Assembly: GCA_002085385.1 (NCBI GenBank)
Contig: NATO01000003.1
Location: forward strand, 1-21,846
Direction: 5' to 3'
From: a candidate division Zixibacteria bacterium 4484_93
GTDB lineage: Bacteria; UBP14; UBA6098; 4484-93
Length of the DNA stretch: 21,846 nt
The notes beneath the pieces are model-generated. The model was not told where the DNA came from and made no database searches. It saw nothing but the letters and a program-made list of their open reading frames with translations. Below are positions 6,604 to 14,971 of this stretch, piece after piece. Every line of letters starts with the position of its first letter. The stretch's first letter is position 1. A program made the position numbers and the translations under genes.

Positions 6604-9505
6604 CCCGAGCCCTTTCCACGGCAAATCGATTCCCTGTTTCTGCTGAGAGCTGTTCTATCCTGCGGAGACAGGAACCTCTGTTACCTCTTCCGACTTTCAC
6701 TATATAAGAGAGTCGAGCAATTTCTGCCTCCAGTTCGCCGCTTTTGTCTATATTCTCTCTGGCAAGTGTGAGAGAACGGTATATATATCTTCTTGCATTT
6801 CTGGTATCCCCGATATCCAGTTTATCAAGCCCCATATTTCTCAGTGCATCGGTTAGAGCTTCCGGGTCATTATGGGCAAGAGCGAGTCTCTTTGCCCTTC
6901 TGTGTAGCTTCCAGGCAGAGTTTATGTCCCCTGTGACGCGTTTCAGTTCGCCCAAGTTGTTCATCGCCAGAAGCATTCCGCGAATGTCGCTTATCTTGGT
7001 GAATATATCGAGTGCACGGGTGAGATATTCCTCCTCGGATGAATATTCCCCTTTTTCCATCAGAATGTTGGCAATGTTTATCCCGTTTATTGCCTGTCCT
7101 CTGATGTTCCCGAACTGCTCGTCAATTTTTTCCGCCTTTTTGTAGTATTCAACAGCCTCCGATAGCTTTCCACGGCTGAAAAGGAGGTATCCGAGGCTTG
7201 CGTAGACATCCGCCAGGGATGCCTCTATCAGCTTTCTTTCCTGTGCAAGTTTCAGAGCCTCGGTGAACTTTTTCTCTGCAAGCACTGTATTGCCCGCATC
7301 CAGTGCCGTGATACCCAGGTTGTTCAGAGCATCTATTATCCTCGGGAACTGCTGGAGCTGGCGGTAGATATCTTCTGCCTTCCTGTGATACAGGGTTGCC
7401 TGCTCGAATTTTCCCATCTCGTCGTATGCAAGTCCGATGGCAGAAAGAGCGTTTGCAATAGATTCCTGCATTCCGCATCTCTTTGCTAAGGCGAGTGCAA
7501 GCTCTCCGAGATGCAGCATTTCCTCCAGTTCACCCAGTATCCAGTGCATCTTGCTCATCGAGAGGAGAAGTTCGATTCCATCTTTTTCCTTGCCTTTTGT
7601 TTTCCTCCATGCCTGGTAGGCGTTCTCATAGTAGTAGAGCGCCTCACGGGTTGCGGAGATAGAAGAGTATTTCTTCCCTGCAAGGTAGAAGAATGAGAAT
7701 GCCTTTTGGTAGTTCTTGCCAGCGTTATATTGAAAGGCGATTGCTTCGAGTTTATCCCTGTCGTTTGCCTCGAGGAATGCCGCCACCATCCTGTGGGCGA
7801 CTATTCTCTGGCTCTCGAGTATCGAGGAATAGACCGCCTCCTTTATTGTGTTTGTTGTGAAGGCAAACCCTCCGTTTATCCGCCTTATCAACCCGCTCTT
7901 TTCGAGTTTTGTAAGATAGAAAGAGCACCCCTTTTCCCTTGAGAGGAAGCGTATAACCGGGCGTGTGAACTGCTCTCCCGCGACCGCAGCGGATTTCAAC
8001 ACCGCTCGAGAGCCCGGGTCAAGCCGGTCAACCCTCGAGATGACGAGTCCCGCCATTCCATCCGGCAGGTCATCTGGAACAGACTGAAGCTCTGCCTTTC
8101 CACCGGATATTCTCAGCACGCCCTTATCTATCAGGAAGGAGAGCATCTCTTTTATATGCCCAGGGTTTCCGTGTGTCTCTTTGTGAACAAAACCTGCGAG
8201 CCTCTTCCCGACCCGCGGAACACAGAGGATATACCTTATAAAGCTTTTTGTCTTCGAGAGGCTGAAATTTCGCAGGCGGAAGGTAGCGCATCTTTCCACG
8301 GGAGCTGTTTTCTCCGTCGCTGTGATGAGAATAGGGCAGGGGGTCTTCGATATCCTTCGCAAAAGGATAGTTGATGCTCTGTCGAGGTTGGAGCTGTTCT
8401 CCACAATGAGAGCAGACCTGTTTCTCCGAGCAAGCCTCCTGAATATCTCATCTATAATCTCGAATGTGAGCCTTTCTCTCTCCTCCGGTAGAATCGATTC
8501 AAAGTTTTCCTCGCCGGGGAAACTGGTCAAGATAAGTGGATTCAGGAGTGGGAGCAGGTTCTTTTTGACTCCGGCGAGTGAGCGTATCCCCTTCTTTGGC
8601 AAGATTTTCCCTGCAAGGAAGAGATATAGGTTTTTCCCCCATGATGGTGTCTCGACGAGGATAGGGGAGTAGCCACTCCGCAAGAGTTTATCCTTTATCC
8701 CTCTTACGAGCAGACTCTTGCCCGTTCCTGTCTCACCGAGGATGGCAACAGGAACCCCTTTCTCGATTGTCTCGATTATCTCTGTTTCTGTTTTTTTGAG
8801 TCCGAATGGAACATCGGTTGCTAGCTCTTCTTTCTCCATTCTCTCCGAGATGAACCGGTAGACCCTTTGTTTCTTCCTTTTCCCTCTGATTTTCTGTGGG
8901 GGCAGACTTTCATAAAGGATATTGTCGTTCGTTGCTATGAATGTCTCTTCGCTTACAAGTATCTCTCCCGGTGACGCAAGGGTCTCGAGTCTCGATGCGA
9001 GGTTCACCGTATCCCCGATGACAGTGTATTCCCTGTGGGTGTCGTCTCCGACAAGCCCCGATACGACCTTGCCTGTTGCGATTCCGATACTCACCGATAT
9101 CCTCGGCAATCTGAAATGGAGCTTTGGCGGGTGAGAGTTGACATCCTCGACCGCTTTGAGAATCTCGCCTGCACAGATGACTGCACGCATCGGGTCGTCG
9201 GGGTGTGCCCTCGAAGCACCAAATAGCACAAGCAGTGCATCACCGAGGAACTTGTCGATTGTTCCGTCATATCGCTTTATAGCGTCGATGAACCTTTTGA
9301 AGTATGTATTGATGAGGATGAATAGCTCCTCCGGGTCGGATTTCTCGGATATGCTCACAAACCCTGTGATGTCGGCGAAAAGTACTGTTACTTCTCGCCT
9401 CTCACCGAGAATGTAAAAATCATCGGGGTTGCTTATAATTGCGGATGCCACCGTCTCCGGCAGAAAGCTCGCCAGCTTCCCAACAATTTTCTCCTCTCTC
9501 TTCAT
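6578..9505 (-). CDS. Class III adenylate/guanylate cyclase fused to an AAA/STAND-type ATPase and TPR repeats
   Basis: The 975-residue cytoplasmic protein opens with a class III nucleotide cyclase domain (about 35-220) holding every canonical residue: metal-binding Asp45 and Asp89, purine-selecting Lys85 and Asp165, and transition-state Asn168 and Arg172. The Lys/Asp pair favours ATP, so cAMP is the likely product. Next comes a P-loop ATPase with Walker A GETGTGKS at 257-264. The position expected for Walker B (ALIVENSS, 365-372) reads Glu-Asn instead of the usual Glu-Asp. Residues about 590-940 carry some seven TPRs, e.g. ALNNLGITALDAGN. The layout recalls eukaryotic soluble adenylyl cyclase but has one cyclase domain, so it must homodimerise. 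The start overlaps the lnt stop as ATGA; it ends the eno operon. The gene runs 26 bases antisense into the oxidoreductase gene. The signal it senses is unknown. Confidence 0.9.
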   Translation of the reverse strand: MKREEKIVGKLASFLPETVASAIISNPDDFYILGERREVTVLFADITGFVSISEKSDPEELFILINTYFKRFIDAIKRYDGTIDKFLGDALLVLFGASRAHPDDPMRAVICAGEILKAVEDVNSHPPKLHFRLPRISVSIGIATGKVVSGLVGDDTHREYTVIGDTVNLASRLETLASPGEILVSEETFIATNDNILYESLPPQKIRGKRKKQRVYRFISERMEKEELATDVPFGLKKTETEIIETIEKGVPVAILGETGTGKSLLVRGIKDKLLRSGYSPILVETPSWGKNLYLFLAGKILPKKGIRSLAGVKKNLLPLLNPLILTSFPGEENFESILPEERERLTFEIIDEIFRRLARRNRSALIVENSSNLDRASTILLRRISKTPCPILITATEKTAPVERCATFRLRNFSLSKTKSFIRYILCVPRVGKRLAGFVHKETHGNPGHIKEMLSFLIDKGVLRISGGKAELQSVPDDLPDGMAGLVISRVDRLDPGSRAVLKSAAVAGEQFTRPVIRFLSREKGCSFYLTKLEKSGLIRRINGGFAFTTNTIKEAVYSSILESQRIVAHRMVAAFLEANDRDKLEAIAFQYNAGKNYQKAFSFFYLAGKKYSSISATREALYYYENAYQAWRKTKGKEKDGIELLLSMSKMHWILGELEEMLHLGELALALAKRCGMQESIANALSAIGLAYDEMGKFEQATLYHRKAEDIYRQLQQFPRIIDALNNLGITALDAGNTVLAEKKFTEALKLAQERKLIEASLADVYASLGYLLFSRGKLSEAVEYYKKAEKIDEQFGNIRGQAINGINIANILMEKGEYSSEEEYLTRALDIFTKISDIRGMLLAMNNLGELKRVTGDINSAWKLHRRAKRLALAHNDPEALTDALRNMGLDKLDIGDTRNARRYIYRSLTLARENIDKSGELEAEIARLSYIVKVGRGNRGSCLRRIEQLSAETGNRFAVERARAILQEAPV

Positions 9506-10980
9506 ACCCTCGCAAGAATAAGAAATATAATGCTCAATGCACCGGTTATCGATAGGGAAAGTTTCCCTGTGATGTCCCCGTATCGTGTGTAAAATGTTGT
9601 TTTGAGTTTCTGTGGCACATTGGCAAAGAGGATGGTCTTTTCATTGTATTTTGTGCGCGATGTTATCCTGCCCATAGGGTCTATGACAGCGGATACGCCC
9701 GTGTTTGCGCATCTGATGATTGGTCTCCTCGTCTCGACGGCTCGCAGTAGACAGGCAAAGAGATGCTGATACGGTCCCGGTGTATTCCCGAACCAACCGT
9801 CGTTGGTGATGTTGACGATGAAGTCTATCTTCTTTACTACGAATTTGCGCACGAGTTCAGGGAACATCGCTTCAAAGCAGATGAGGGTTGCAAAACGGTA
9901 TCCATCGACGCGAAATATTGTCTTTTCTGTTCCCGACGAGAAATTCCCCTGCCCGAAATCTATATCATACAGAAAAGGGAAACTGTCGGCAAGTGGTGTC
10001 TTCTCACTGAACGGGACAAGCTGGATTTTGTAGTATCTGTCGAGTGTGCGTCTGGTCGGGTGCATAAGGAATGCGGCGTTGTAATATCGCCTTCTATCCG
10101 TATCCCTGAAGTCTAACGAGCCGAATAGGACTGGTATTCCGATAGAATCCACCAGTTGTCTATATTCTCTGAGTTCGTATCTTGTGTGGGTCAAGTAGCT
10201 TGCCGTTGCTGTCTCCGGGAGGATTATAAAATCGGCTTTTTTCTCTGCTGCTTCCTGTATCATAGAATAGTAGAGCCTGAAATTCTCCTTCTGGAAGCTC
10301 TTTGTCCATTTGAGGTACGGGTCGACATTCCCCTGCAGGAGTGCCACCCTGAACCCTGTATCCTCTGGCGGATTTTTGTGTAGTCTGTGGATTCCCCAGG
10401 CTATTGGCACTGCAAAGAGGAGTATGAGCGATGCGAGAATGACAATACTTTTCCGCTTGAATTTCCACTTCAAGAGCAGATAAAACCCGATATTCACGAG
10501 CACCAGCCAGAACGATATCCCCATCTCTCCTGTGAACTCGGCGAACTGTATGATAACAGGATAGCTCGCCTGTGTGTGGGACAGGTTCAGCCAGGGGAAG
10601 CCCAGTGTCCCGTGGGAACGTATCCACTCCACAGCAACCCACAGGAATGGCGAGCCGACAACTGCCCAGGTGAGGGATTTCCTCCGTATGAGCCAGTATA
10701 AAACAAAGAAGATAATGTTGTATAGAGCGAGTATAAGCACAGCACCAACCATACCCGGAAGGGTCGCATTGGCAATCCAGAATAGCGAGAAGATATTGGA
10801 TAAAAGCCCGAATAGATACCCATAAAAAATTGCATCTGTTAGGGTCACTTTTTCGAGCAAAAAGAACAGAGGCACGATGGTAAAGTATGCCAGAAATCCT
10901 GTACCGAGAGGTAAAAAGGCGATTGCAAAGAGAATCGATGCGATAAGTGTGAGGGGAAGGTTCTTACTCGAAGTCGACAT
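9502..10980 (-). CDS. lnt: Apolipoprotein N-acyltransferase
   Basis: Lnt adds the third acyl chain to the N-terminal cysteine of lipoproteins at the periplasmic face of the inner membrane. The 492-residue product has hydrophobic segments over residues 8-195, a nitrilase-fold domain at about 210-465 and a last membrane helix near the C-terminus. The catalytic triad is visible as Glu256 (LPETAT), Lys318 (YYKIQLVPFSE) and Cys368 (LICFEAMFPE). NITNDGWFG and RCANTGVSAVIDPMG are further family blocks. The start overlaps purM by 17 bases and is preceded by a purine-rich GGGGAAAGGG. The stop overlaps the cyclase start as ATGA. Its presence supports a diderm cell that exports lipoproteins. Confidence 0.95.
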   Translation of the reverse strand: MSTSSKNLPLTLIASILFAIAFLPLGTGFLAYFTIVPLFFLLEKVTLTDAIFYGYLFGLLSNIFSLFWIANATLPGMVGAVLILALYNIIFFVLYWLIRRKSLTWAVVGSPFLWVAVEWIRSHGTLGFPWLNLSHTQASYPVIIQFAEFTGEMGISFWLVLVNIGFYLLLKWKFKRKSIVILASLILLFAVPIAWGIHRLHKNPPEDTGFRVALLQGNVDPYLKWTKSFQKENFRLYYSMIQEAAEKKADFIILPETATASYLTHTRYELREYRQLVDSIGIPVLFGSLDFRDTDRRRYYNAAFLMHPTRRTLDRYYKIQLVPFSEKTPLADSFPFLYDIDFGQGNFSSGTEKTIFRVDGYRFATLICFEAMFPELVRKFVVKKIDFIVNITNDGWFGNTPGPYQHLFACLLRAVETRRPIIRCANTGVSAVIDPMGRITSRTKYNEKTILFANVPQKLKTTFYTRYGDITGKLSLSITGALSIIFLILARV

Positions 10981-11989
10981 CCCTTTCCCCTGATATTATC
11001 TTTCCAATAACTATTCCCTTGAGTCCGGCGGATGCAATGGAGAGTTTCAGCTTATCGAATTCCTGTGGTGGAACGATGAACAGATACCCTATCCCCATAT
11101 TAAAAACATTATACATCTCCTCTGTGTCGATGCCTCCGGTTTTCTGTATAATATTGAATATCGTTGGCACCCGCCAGTTTTTTCTGTAAATCACGGCTGA
11201 TGTTCCCTCAGGCAGGATGCGAACGAGGTTCCCCTTTATTCCGCCACCTGTTATATGAGCCATTCCGTGGATTTTGCATCTTTGTTTTGCCTTCTGAACA
11301 GGTTTCAGGTAAGAGGTATGCGGTGTCAAGAGTTCCTCTCCGATGCTCTTTTCAAGAGAGGGGAGTGTATCGTCTATCTTCATTTTTCCTTTCTCGAAGA
11401 GAGCTTTCCTGGCGAGAGTATATCCGTTTGTGTGGAGTCCTGAGGAGGGTAGTCCGATTATTATGTCGCCCGGCTTTATACTCTTTCCTGTTATAATATC
11501 TTTTTCTCGCAGGATACCCACTATTGTTCCGACGAGGTCGAATTTCCCTTCAGAATACATCTCAGGCATAACGGCTGTCTCACCGCCGATAAGCGGAATA
11601 CCTGCCTTTTTGCAGGCGGAGCACAACCCTTTCACAATGTCGACAACGAATTCCTCTGGAGAGTGTATTCCGAGGTAGTCGAGGAAAAACAGTGGCTCGG
11701 CACCGTGGACAATTATATCGTTTATGCAATGGTTGACAATATCCACTCCGACCGTGTCGAACCTCTTCATCCTTTGGGCAACGAACAGCTTTGTTCCGAC
11801 CCCATCGGTCGATGCGATGACTGTTCTTCCTTTACCCGATGGTAGCTGATATATCCCACCGAACAGACCGAACTCCGATATGGTCGAGTTGGTGAATGTC
11901 CCTTTGACCAGTTCTCCTATTCTCTTTTTGATGGAATCGGCAGCCTTTATATCGACCCCCGATTCCCGGTAGGTTAGTTTCCTATCCAT
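10964..11989 (-). CDS. purM: Phosphoribosylformylglycinamidine cyclo-ligase (AIR synthase)
   Basis: PurM closes the imidazole ring in the fifth step of purine synthesis, using ATP to turn FGAM into AIR. The 341-residue protein has the usual length and motifs: YRESGVDI at 7-14, STDGVGTKL, GVDIVNHCINDIIVHGAEPLFFLDY in outline, GGETAVMPEMY, PSSGLHTNGYTLAR and HITGGGIKGNL. No other purine gene is in the window, so it is a lone pathway member carried in a mixed operon. The start lies five bases after the stop of the HD gene with no strong ribosome binding site, so coupling is likely. Confidence 0.97.
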   Translation of the reverse strand: MDRKLTYRESGVDIKAADSIKKRIGELVKGTFTNSTISEFGLFGGIYQLPSGKGRTVIASTDGVGTKLFVAQRMKRFDTVGVDIVNHCINDIIVHGAEPLFFLDYLGIHSPEEFVVDIVKGLCSACKKAGIPLIGGETAVMPEMYSEGKFDLVGTIVGILREKDIITGKSIKPGDIIIGLPSSGLHTNGYTLARKALFEKGKMKIDDTLPSLEKSIGEELLTPHTSYLKPVQKAKQRCKIHGMAHITGGGIKGNLVRILPEGTSAVIYRKNWRVPTIFNIIQKTGGIDTEEMYNVFNMGIGYLFIVPPQEFDKLKLSIASAGLKGIVIGKIISGERDVDFE

Positions 11990-11994
11990 CGGTT

Positions 11995-12660
11995 TCAGCT
12001 CAGTGTAAAGTTGTTTATAATCAGTTCAAACTTTGTTCCGAGTGCCTTTGCTGCTTTCCTCGAGATAACCATTCGCGAGAGGAATATCTCGAAATACTCC
12101 ATCACACTCGAGACACTTGTGTCTATTTCTATCTCCATCTGGATGACCCCTGCAAGTCTGTCCACATGGACCCCACTTCTTCTGGCTGCGTAGTTGACCC
12201 TATCGTGTATGTCGAATTTTATCATATTGGGGTTTCTCACCCTCGACATATGGACATCCGATTTATCGGCAAGTATAACAGCGGCGGCTATCTCATTTAC
12301 CGGGAGTCCGTTTTCCTCGTGATGGTTCCCGATGGCAGATATTATGGGGTTTATCTCCGCCATAGGCATTCCCATCTTTTGTAGCATCCAGAAGGAAATG
12401 AGTGCTGATGACTGTGCGTGGAAATCCCTGTGGATGACATTCCCAATGTCGTGTAGGAACCCGGCAATGCGTGCGAGTTCCACTGTTCTCGGTGGGTATC
12501 CGAGGTCGGTGAGTATCTGCCCGGCTCCTCTGGAAACGAGCTTCGCATGCCTTATCCCATGCTCGGTGTAGCCGAGTTTCTCTAACACCTTATCCGCTTG
12601 GATTATAAGCGCCCGGATTTCCGGGTTGCTCTCAATGTCCTCAATCGTCAACTGTTTCAT
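11995..12660 (-). CDS. HD-domain phosphohydrolase, function unknown
   Basis: The 221-residue protein belongs to a widespread family of single-domain HD proteins whose substrate I do not know. The metal-binding set is complete: H38 (HGIRHAKLV), H70-D71 (GFLHDIGN), H81, H113-H114 (GNHHEE) and D132 in ILADKSDV. Typical family blocks follow: RVRNPN, FDIHDRVNYA and, near the C-terminus, VMEYFEIFLSRM. These define a conserved C-terminal extension beyond the HD core, so it is not just a fragment of a bigger enzyme. The DUF502 gene upstream overlaps its start by 20 bases. A nucleotide or phospho-compound hydrolase is the default guess. Confidence 0.8.
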   Translation of the reverse strand: MKQLTIEDIESNPEIRALIIQADKVLEKLGYTEHGIRHAKLVSRGAGQILTDLGYPPRTVELARIAGFLHDIGNVIHRDFHAQSSALISFWMLQKMGMPMAEINPIISAIGNHHEENGLPVNEIAAAVILADKSDVHMSRVRNPNMIKFDIHDRVNYAARRSGVHVDRLAGVIQMEIEIDTSVSSVMEYFEIFLSRMVISRKAAKALGTKFELIINNFTLS

Positions 12661-13291
12661 AGCTTACTTTCTTCCCCTCGAGGGTAAAGTTTTCCGGACG
12701 CAGCATACCACCGGATACAACCATCTTCAGGGCAGACTCTATATCGATGTCTATCTCGACTGTTCTCTCCTCCGGGACAAAGAGCATAAACCCTGTTGTC
12801 GGTGTAGGAGCAGACGGGAAAAATACCGAGATGTACCTCCTATCATCGATGGTCTTGAGGGTTGAATCGCTTGTCAGGAATGCCAGTCCCTTTACCCCTG
12901 TCTCGGTCATATCGACCAGGAGGACTTTCTTGAAGACGAGTTTGTTTGAGGCAATGATATTTCCTGCTTGCTTGATGGAATTGTATAGTACCCTGACGAG
13001 TGGTATGCTTCTAAAGAGTGTATCTATTGTTTTCACGAAGAATTTACCGGCGTAGCTTCTTGTGATAGCACCAAATGCTGTGATTATGGCGAGCAGTGCT
13101 ACAAGCCCGATGCCTGGTATTGGCTTTCCTCCGGGAAGGGTAACATAGTTTGCCAGAAAACCGCCGAGAACGCTGTCGAGCTTCACAAAGGCAACATAGA
13201 AGACAAAAACGGTTATCACAATCGGTGCCGTGACGAGCAGACCGGTAAGAAAACTGTTCTTGAACGACGATTTTATACTTCCCTTTTTCAT
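12641..13291 (-). CDS. DUF502 family membrane protein
   Basis: The 216-residue protein has two predicted membrane helices, at about 14-36 and 58-80, then a soluble domain. Family signatures are clear: LLVTAPIVITVFVFY, IPGIGLVALLAI, the block FRSIPLVRVLYNSIKQ and PTPTTGFMLFVPEE with SALKMVVSGG. DUF502 proteins are found in bacteria and in plants (COV family), where they are thought to affect membrane trafficking; the bacterial role is not established. Its start overlaps the ftsB-like stop as ATGA, so the pair is translationally coupled, hinting at a link with division or envelope work. Confidence 0.88.
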   Translation of the reverse strand: MKKGSIKSSFKNSFLTGLLVTAPIVITVFVFYVAFVKLDSVLGGFLANYVTLPGGKPIPGIGLVALLAIITAFGAITRSYAGKFFVKTIDTLFRSIPLVRVLYNSIKQAGNIIASNKLVFKKVLLVDMTETGVKGLAFLTSDSTLKTIDDRRYISVFFPSAPTPTTGFMLFVPEERTVEIDIDIESALKMVVSGGMLRPENFTLEGKKVSYETVDD

Positions 13292-13629
13292 CTCTTCTCC
13301 TGAAATATAAACAGCTTCTCGTTCTCACCTGCCATATTGAACTCCTCTCGAGCCACCTTCTCGATGTATGTCGAATCGGTTTTCAGGAGCCGAATCTCCC
13401 GTGTCAGGGAATCAACCTTCGCTTCCTCTTTTTCTATCTGCCGATTAAGTCGAGCAACGAACATTTGTGTCTTTATGATGCCCCATACTCCATAGTTGCC
13501 GGCAAAGAGCAGGACAAGAACAGCTGCGACTATCCCGGCGATTATGAGTGTTCTTTTCCTCTTTTTGATGAAATCGAGCCTCTTCGGGTCGACCCGTAGA
13601 TAGCGTTTATTGTAATATCTTTTCCGCAT
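13288..13629 (-). CDS. ftsB: FtsB/DivIC-family septum formation initiator
   Basis: The 113-residue bitopic membrane protein has a basic N-terminal cytoplasmic stretch, one membrane helix at about 27-52 and a periplasmic coiled coil at about 55-88 (LNRQIEKEEAKVDSLTREI). It ends with the family's C-terminal block YIEKVAREEFNMAGENEKLFIF. FtsB/DivIC pairs with FtsL and FtsQ in the divisome and helps activate septal peptidoglycan synthesis. The gene begins two bases after the enolase stop; the eno-ftsB neighbourhood is conserved in many bacteria and supports the call. The symbol follows the family; FtsB and DivIC are not distinguishable here. Confidence 0.85.
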   Translation of the reverse strand: MRKRYYNKRYLRVDPKRLDFIKKRKRTLIIAGIVAAVLVLLFAGNYGVWGIIKTQMFVARLNRQIEKEEAKVDSLTREIRLLKTDSTYIEKVAREEFNMAGENEKLFIFQEKR

Positions 13630-13631
13630 TT

Positions 13632-14912
13632 CTATCTTTTGAAGAGTTCACGATAGTCGGGGAATATCGCATTTTCGTCGAGCTCATCTTCTATCTCCAT
13701 AAGTCTGTTATACTTGGCGAGCCTCTCGCTCCTCGAGACCGAGCCGCTCTTTATCTGCCCGGTGCCGAGTGCGACGGCAAGGTCGGCGATAAATGTGTCC
13801 GATGTCTCACCAGAGCGGTGCGAGACCATCGCATTATAACCCTTCCTGAGTGCCCAGGTTGTCGCCTCTATCGTTTCTGTCACCGTTCCTATCTGGTTTG
13901 GCTTGATGAGGACCGAATTGGCAACACCACGAGCCACCCCCTCCTTTATCCTCTTAAGGTTGGTAACGAAAATATCATCACCGACCAACTGGACATTTTT
14001 GCCAAGTGCATCCGTGAGAATCTTCCAGCCGTCCCAGTCATCCTCTGCAAGCCCATCCTCAATCAAGATAATAGGGTATTTCGAGACAATCTGCTTGTAG
14101 TATTCAACCATCTCATCCGATGTGAGCGTCTTCCCCTCAAATCGATAGAGTTTCTTCTTTTCATCATAGAAGTTTGAGGCTGCTGCATCGATTGCAATGA
14201 ACACATCCTCACCGGGTCTGTATCCTGCTTCTTCTACTCCCTTGAGAATATATTCGATTGCATCCTTATTCTCTTTTAAGTCTGGTGCGAATCCTCCCTC
14301 ATCGCCGACGATTGTTCGGTATCCATCTTTCTTCAGAATTGATTTTATTGTGTGGAAAATCTCTGATGTCCATCTCATTGCCTCCCGGAAACTACCTGCT
14401 TTTACCGGTGCTATCATAAATTCCTGGATATCGAGTTTTCTTCCGGCGTGTTTCCCACCGTTTATCAGGTTCAGAAATGGTATGGGAAGCGTTCTTGCCG
14501 TTGTTCCACCCAGATACATATATAGTGGCATCTCGAGGAAATTTGATGCGGCGCGGGCAACAGCCATCGAGACGCCGAGAATCGCATTTGCCCCGAGTTT
14601 CCCCTTGTTCTCCGTTCCATCCAGTTCTATCATCACGCGGTCGACCTCCGGCTGGTTGCAAGCCTCGAGCCCGATGATGTTGTCGGCTATAATCTCATTG
14701 ACATTCTCGACCACCTTCAGAACACCCTTGCCTTTATAGCGTGATAGGTCGTTGTCCCGAAGCTCCACTGCCTCATGCACACCTGTCGATGTTCCCGATG
14801 GAACAGCAGCACTACCGACCGTTCCATCCTCGAGAAGCACATCGACAGCGACTGTCGGGTTCCCTCGCGAATCCAGGATTTCCCTTGCGTAGATGTCAGT
14901 AATCCCGTCCAT
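13632..14912 (-). CDS. eno: Enolase (phosphopyruvate hydratase)
   Basis: Enolase interconverts 2-phosphoglycerate and phosphoenolpyruvate in glycolysis and gluconeogenesis. The 426-residue product is full length. Active-site residues are in place: Glu205 (VGDEGGFAP), Lys337 (LIKPNQIGT), and metal ligands Asp242 (AIDAAAS), Glu285 (IEDGL) and Asp312 (GDDIFVTN). SHRSGETSDTFIADLAV and SGSVSRSERLAKYN also match. After His155 the loop reads HAGRKLDIQEFM where many enolases have HADN, a mild variant. The ATG at 14910-14912 is chosen because AAGGAG precedes it and homology starts there; an upstream in-frame start at 14966 would overlap the promoter. First gene of the operon running to the cyclase gene. 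Confidence 0.97.
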   Translation of the reverse strand: MDGITDIYAREILDSRGNPTVAVDVLLEDGTVGSAAVPSGTSTGVHEAVELRDNDLSRYKGKGVLKVVENVNEIIADNIIGLEACNQPEVDRVMIELDGTENKGKLGANAILGVSMAVARAASNFLEMPLYMYLGGTTARTLPIPFLNLINGGKHAGRKLDIQEFMIAPVKAGSFREAMRWTSEIFHTIKSILKKDGYRTIVGDEGGFAPDLKENKDAIEYILKGVEEAGYRPGEDVFIAIDAAASNFYDEKKKLYRFEGKTLTSDEMVEYYKQIVSKYPIILIEDGLAEDDWDGWKILTDALGKNVQLVGDDIFVTNLKRIKEGVARGVANSVLIKPNQIGTVTETIEATTWALRKGYNAMVSHRSGETSDTFIADLAVALGTGQIKSGSVSRSERLAKYNRLMEIEDELDENAIFPDYRELFKR

Positions 14913-14942
14913 TTTTCTCTCCTTAATTAAATGTGAACCTCC

Positions 14943-14971
14943 ATTATAACCCTTTTTGTGTGTCAATGCAA
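14943..14971 (-). promoter_or_regulatory. Sigma-70-like promoter of the eno operon
   Basis: On the minus strand a perfect TATAAT occupies 14943-14948. TTGCAT at 14966-14971 lies 17 bases upstream. A perfect TTGACA at 14961-14966 is nearer, at a 12-base spacing that is too short for a standard promoter. The -35 region overlaps the last codons of the upstream glycosylase gene. Transcription would start near 14936, giving a leader of about 24 bases with AAGGAG just before the enolase ATG. Confidence 0.65.

Noticed and set aside
14913..14966. Longer N-terminus for enolase starting at 14966
   Set aside because: The extra 18 residues match no enolase, cover the promoter, and AAGGAG sits before the ATG at 14912.
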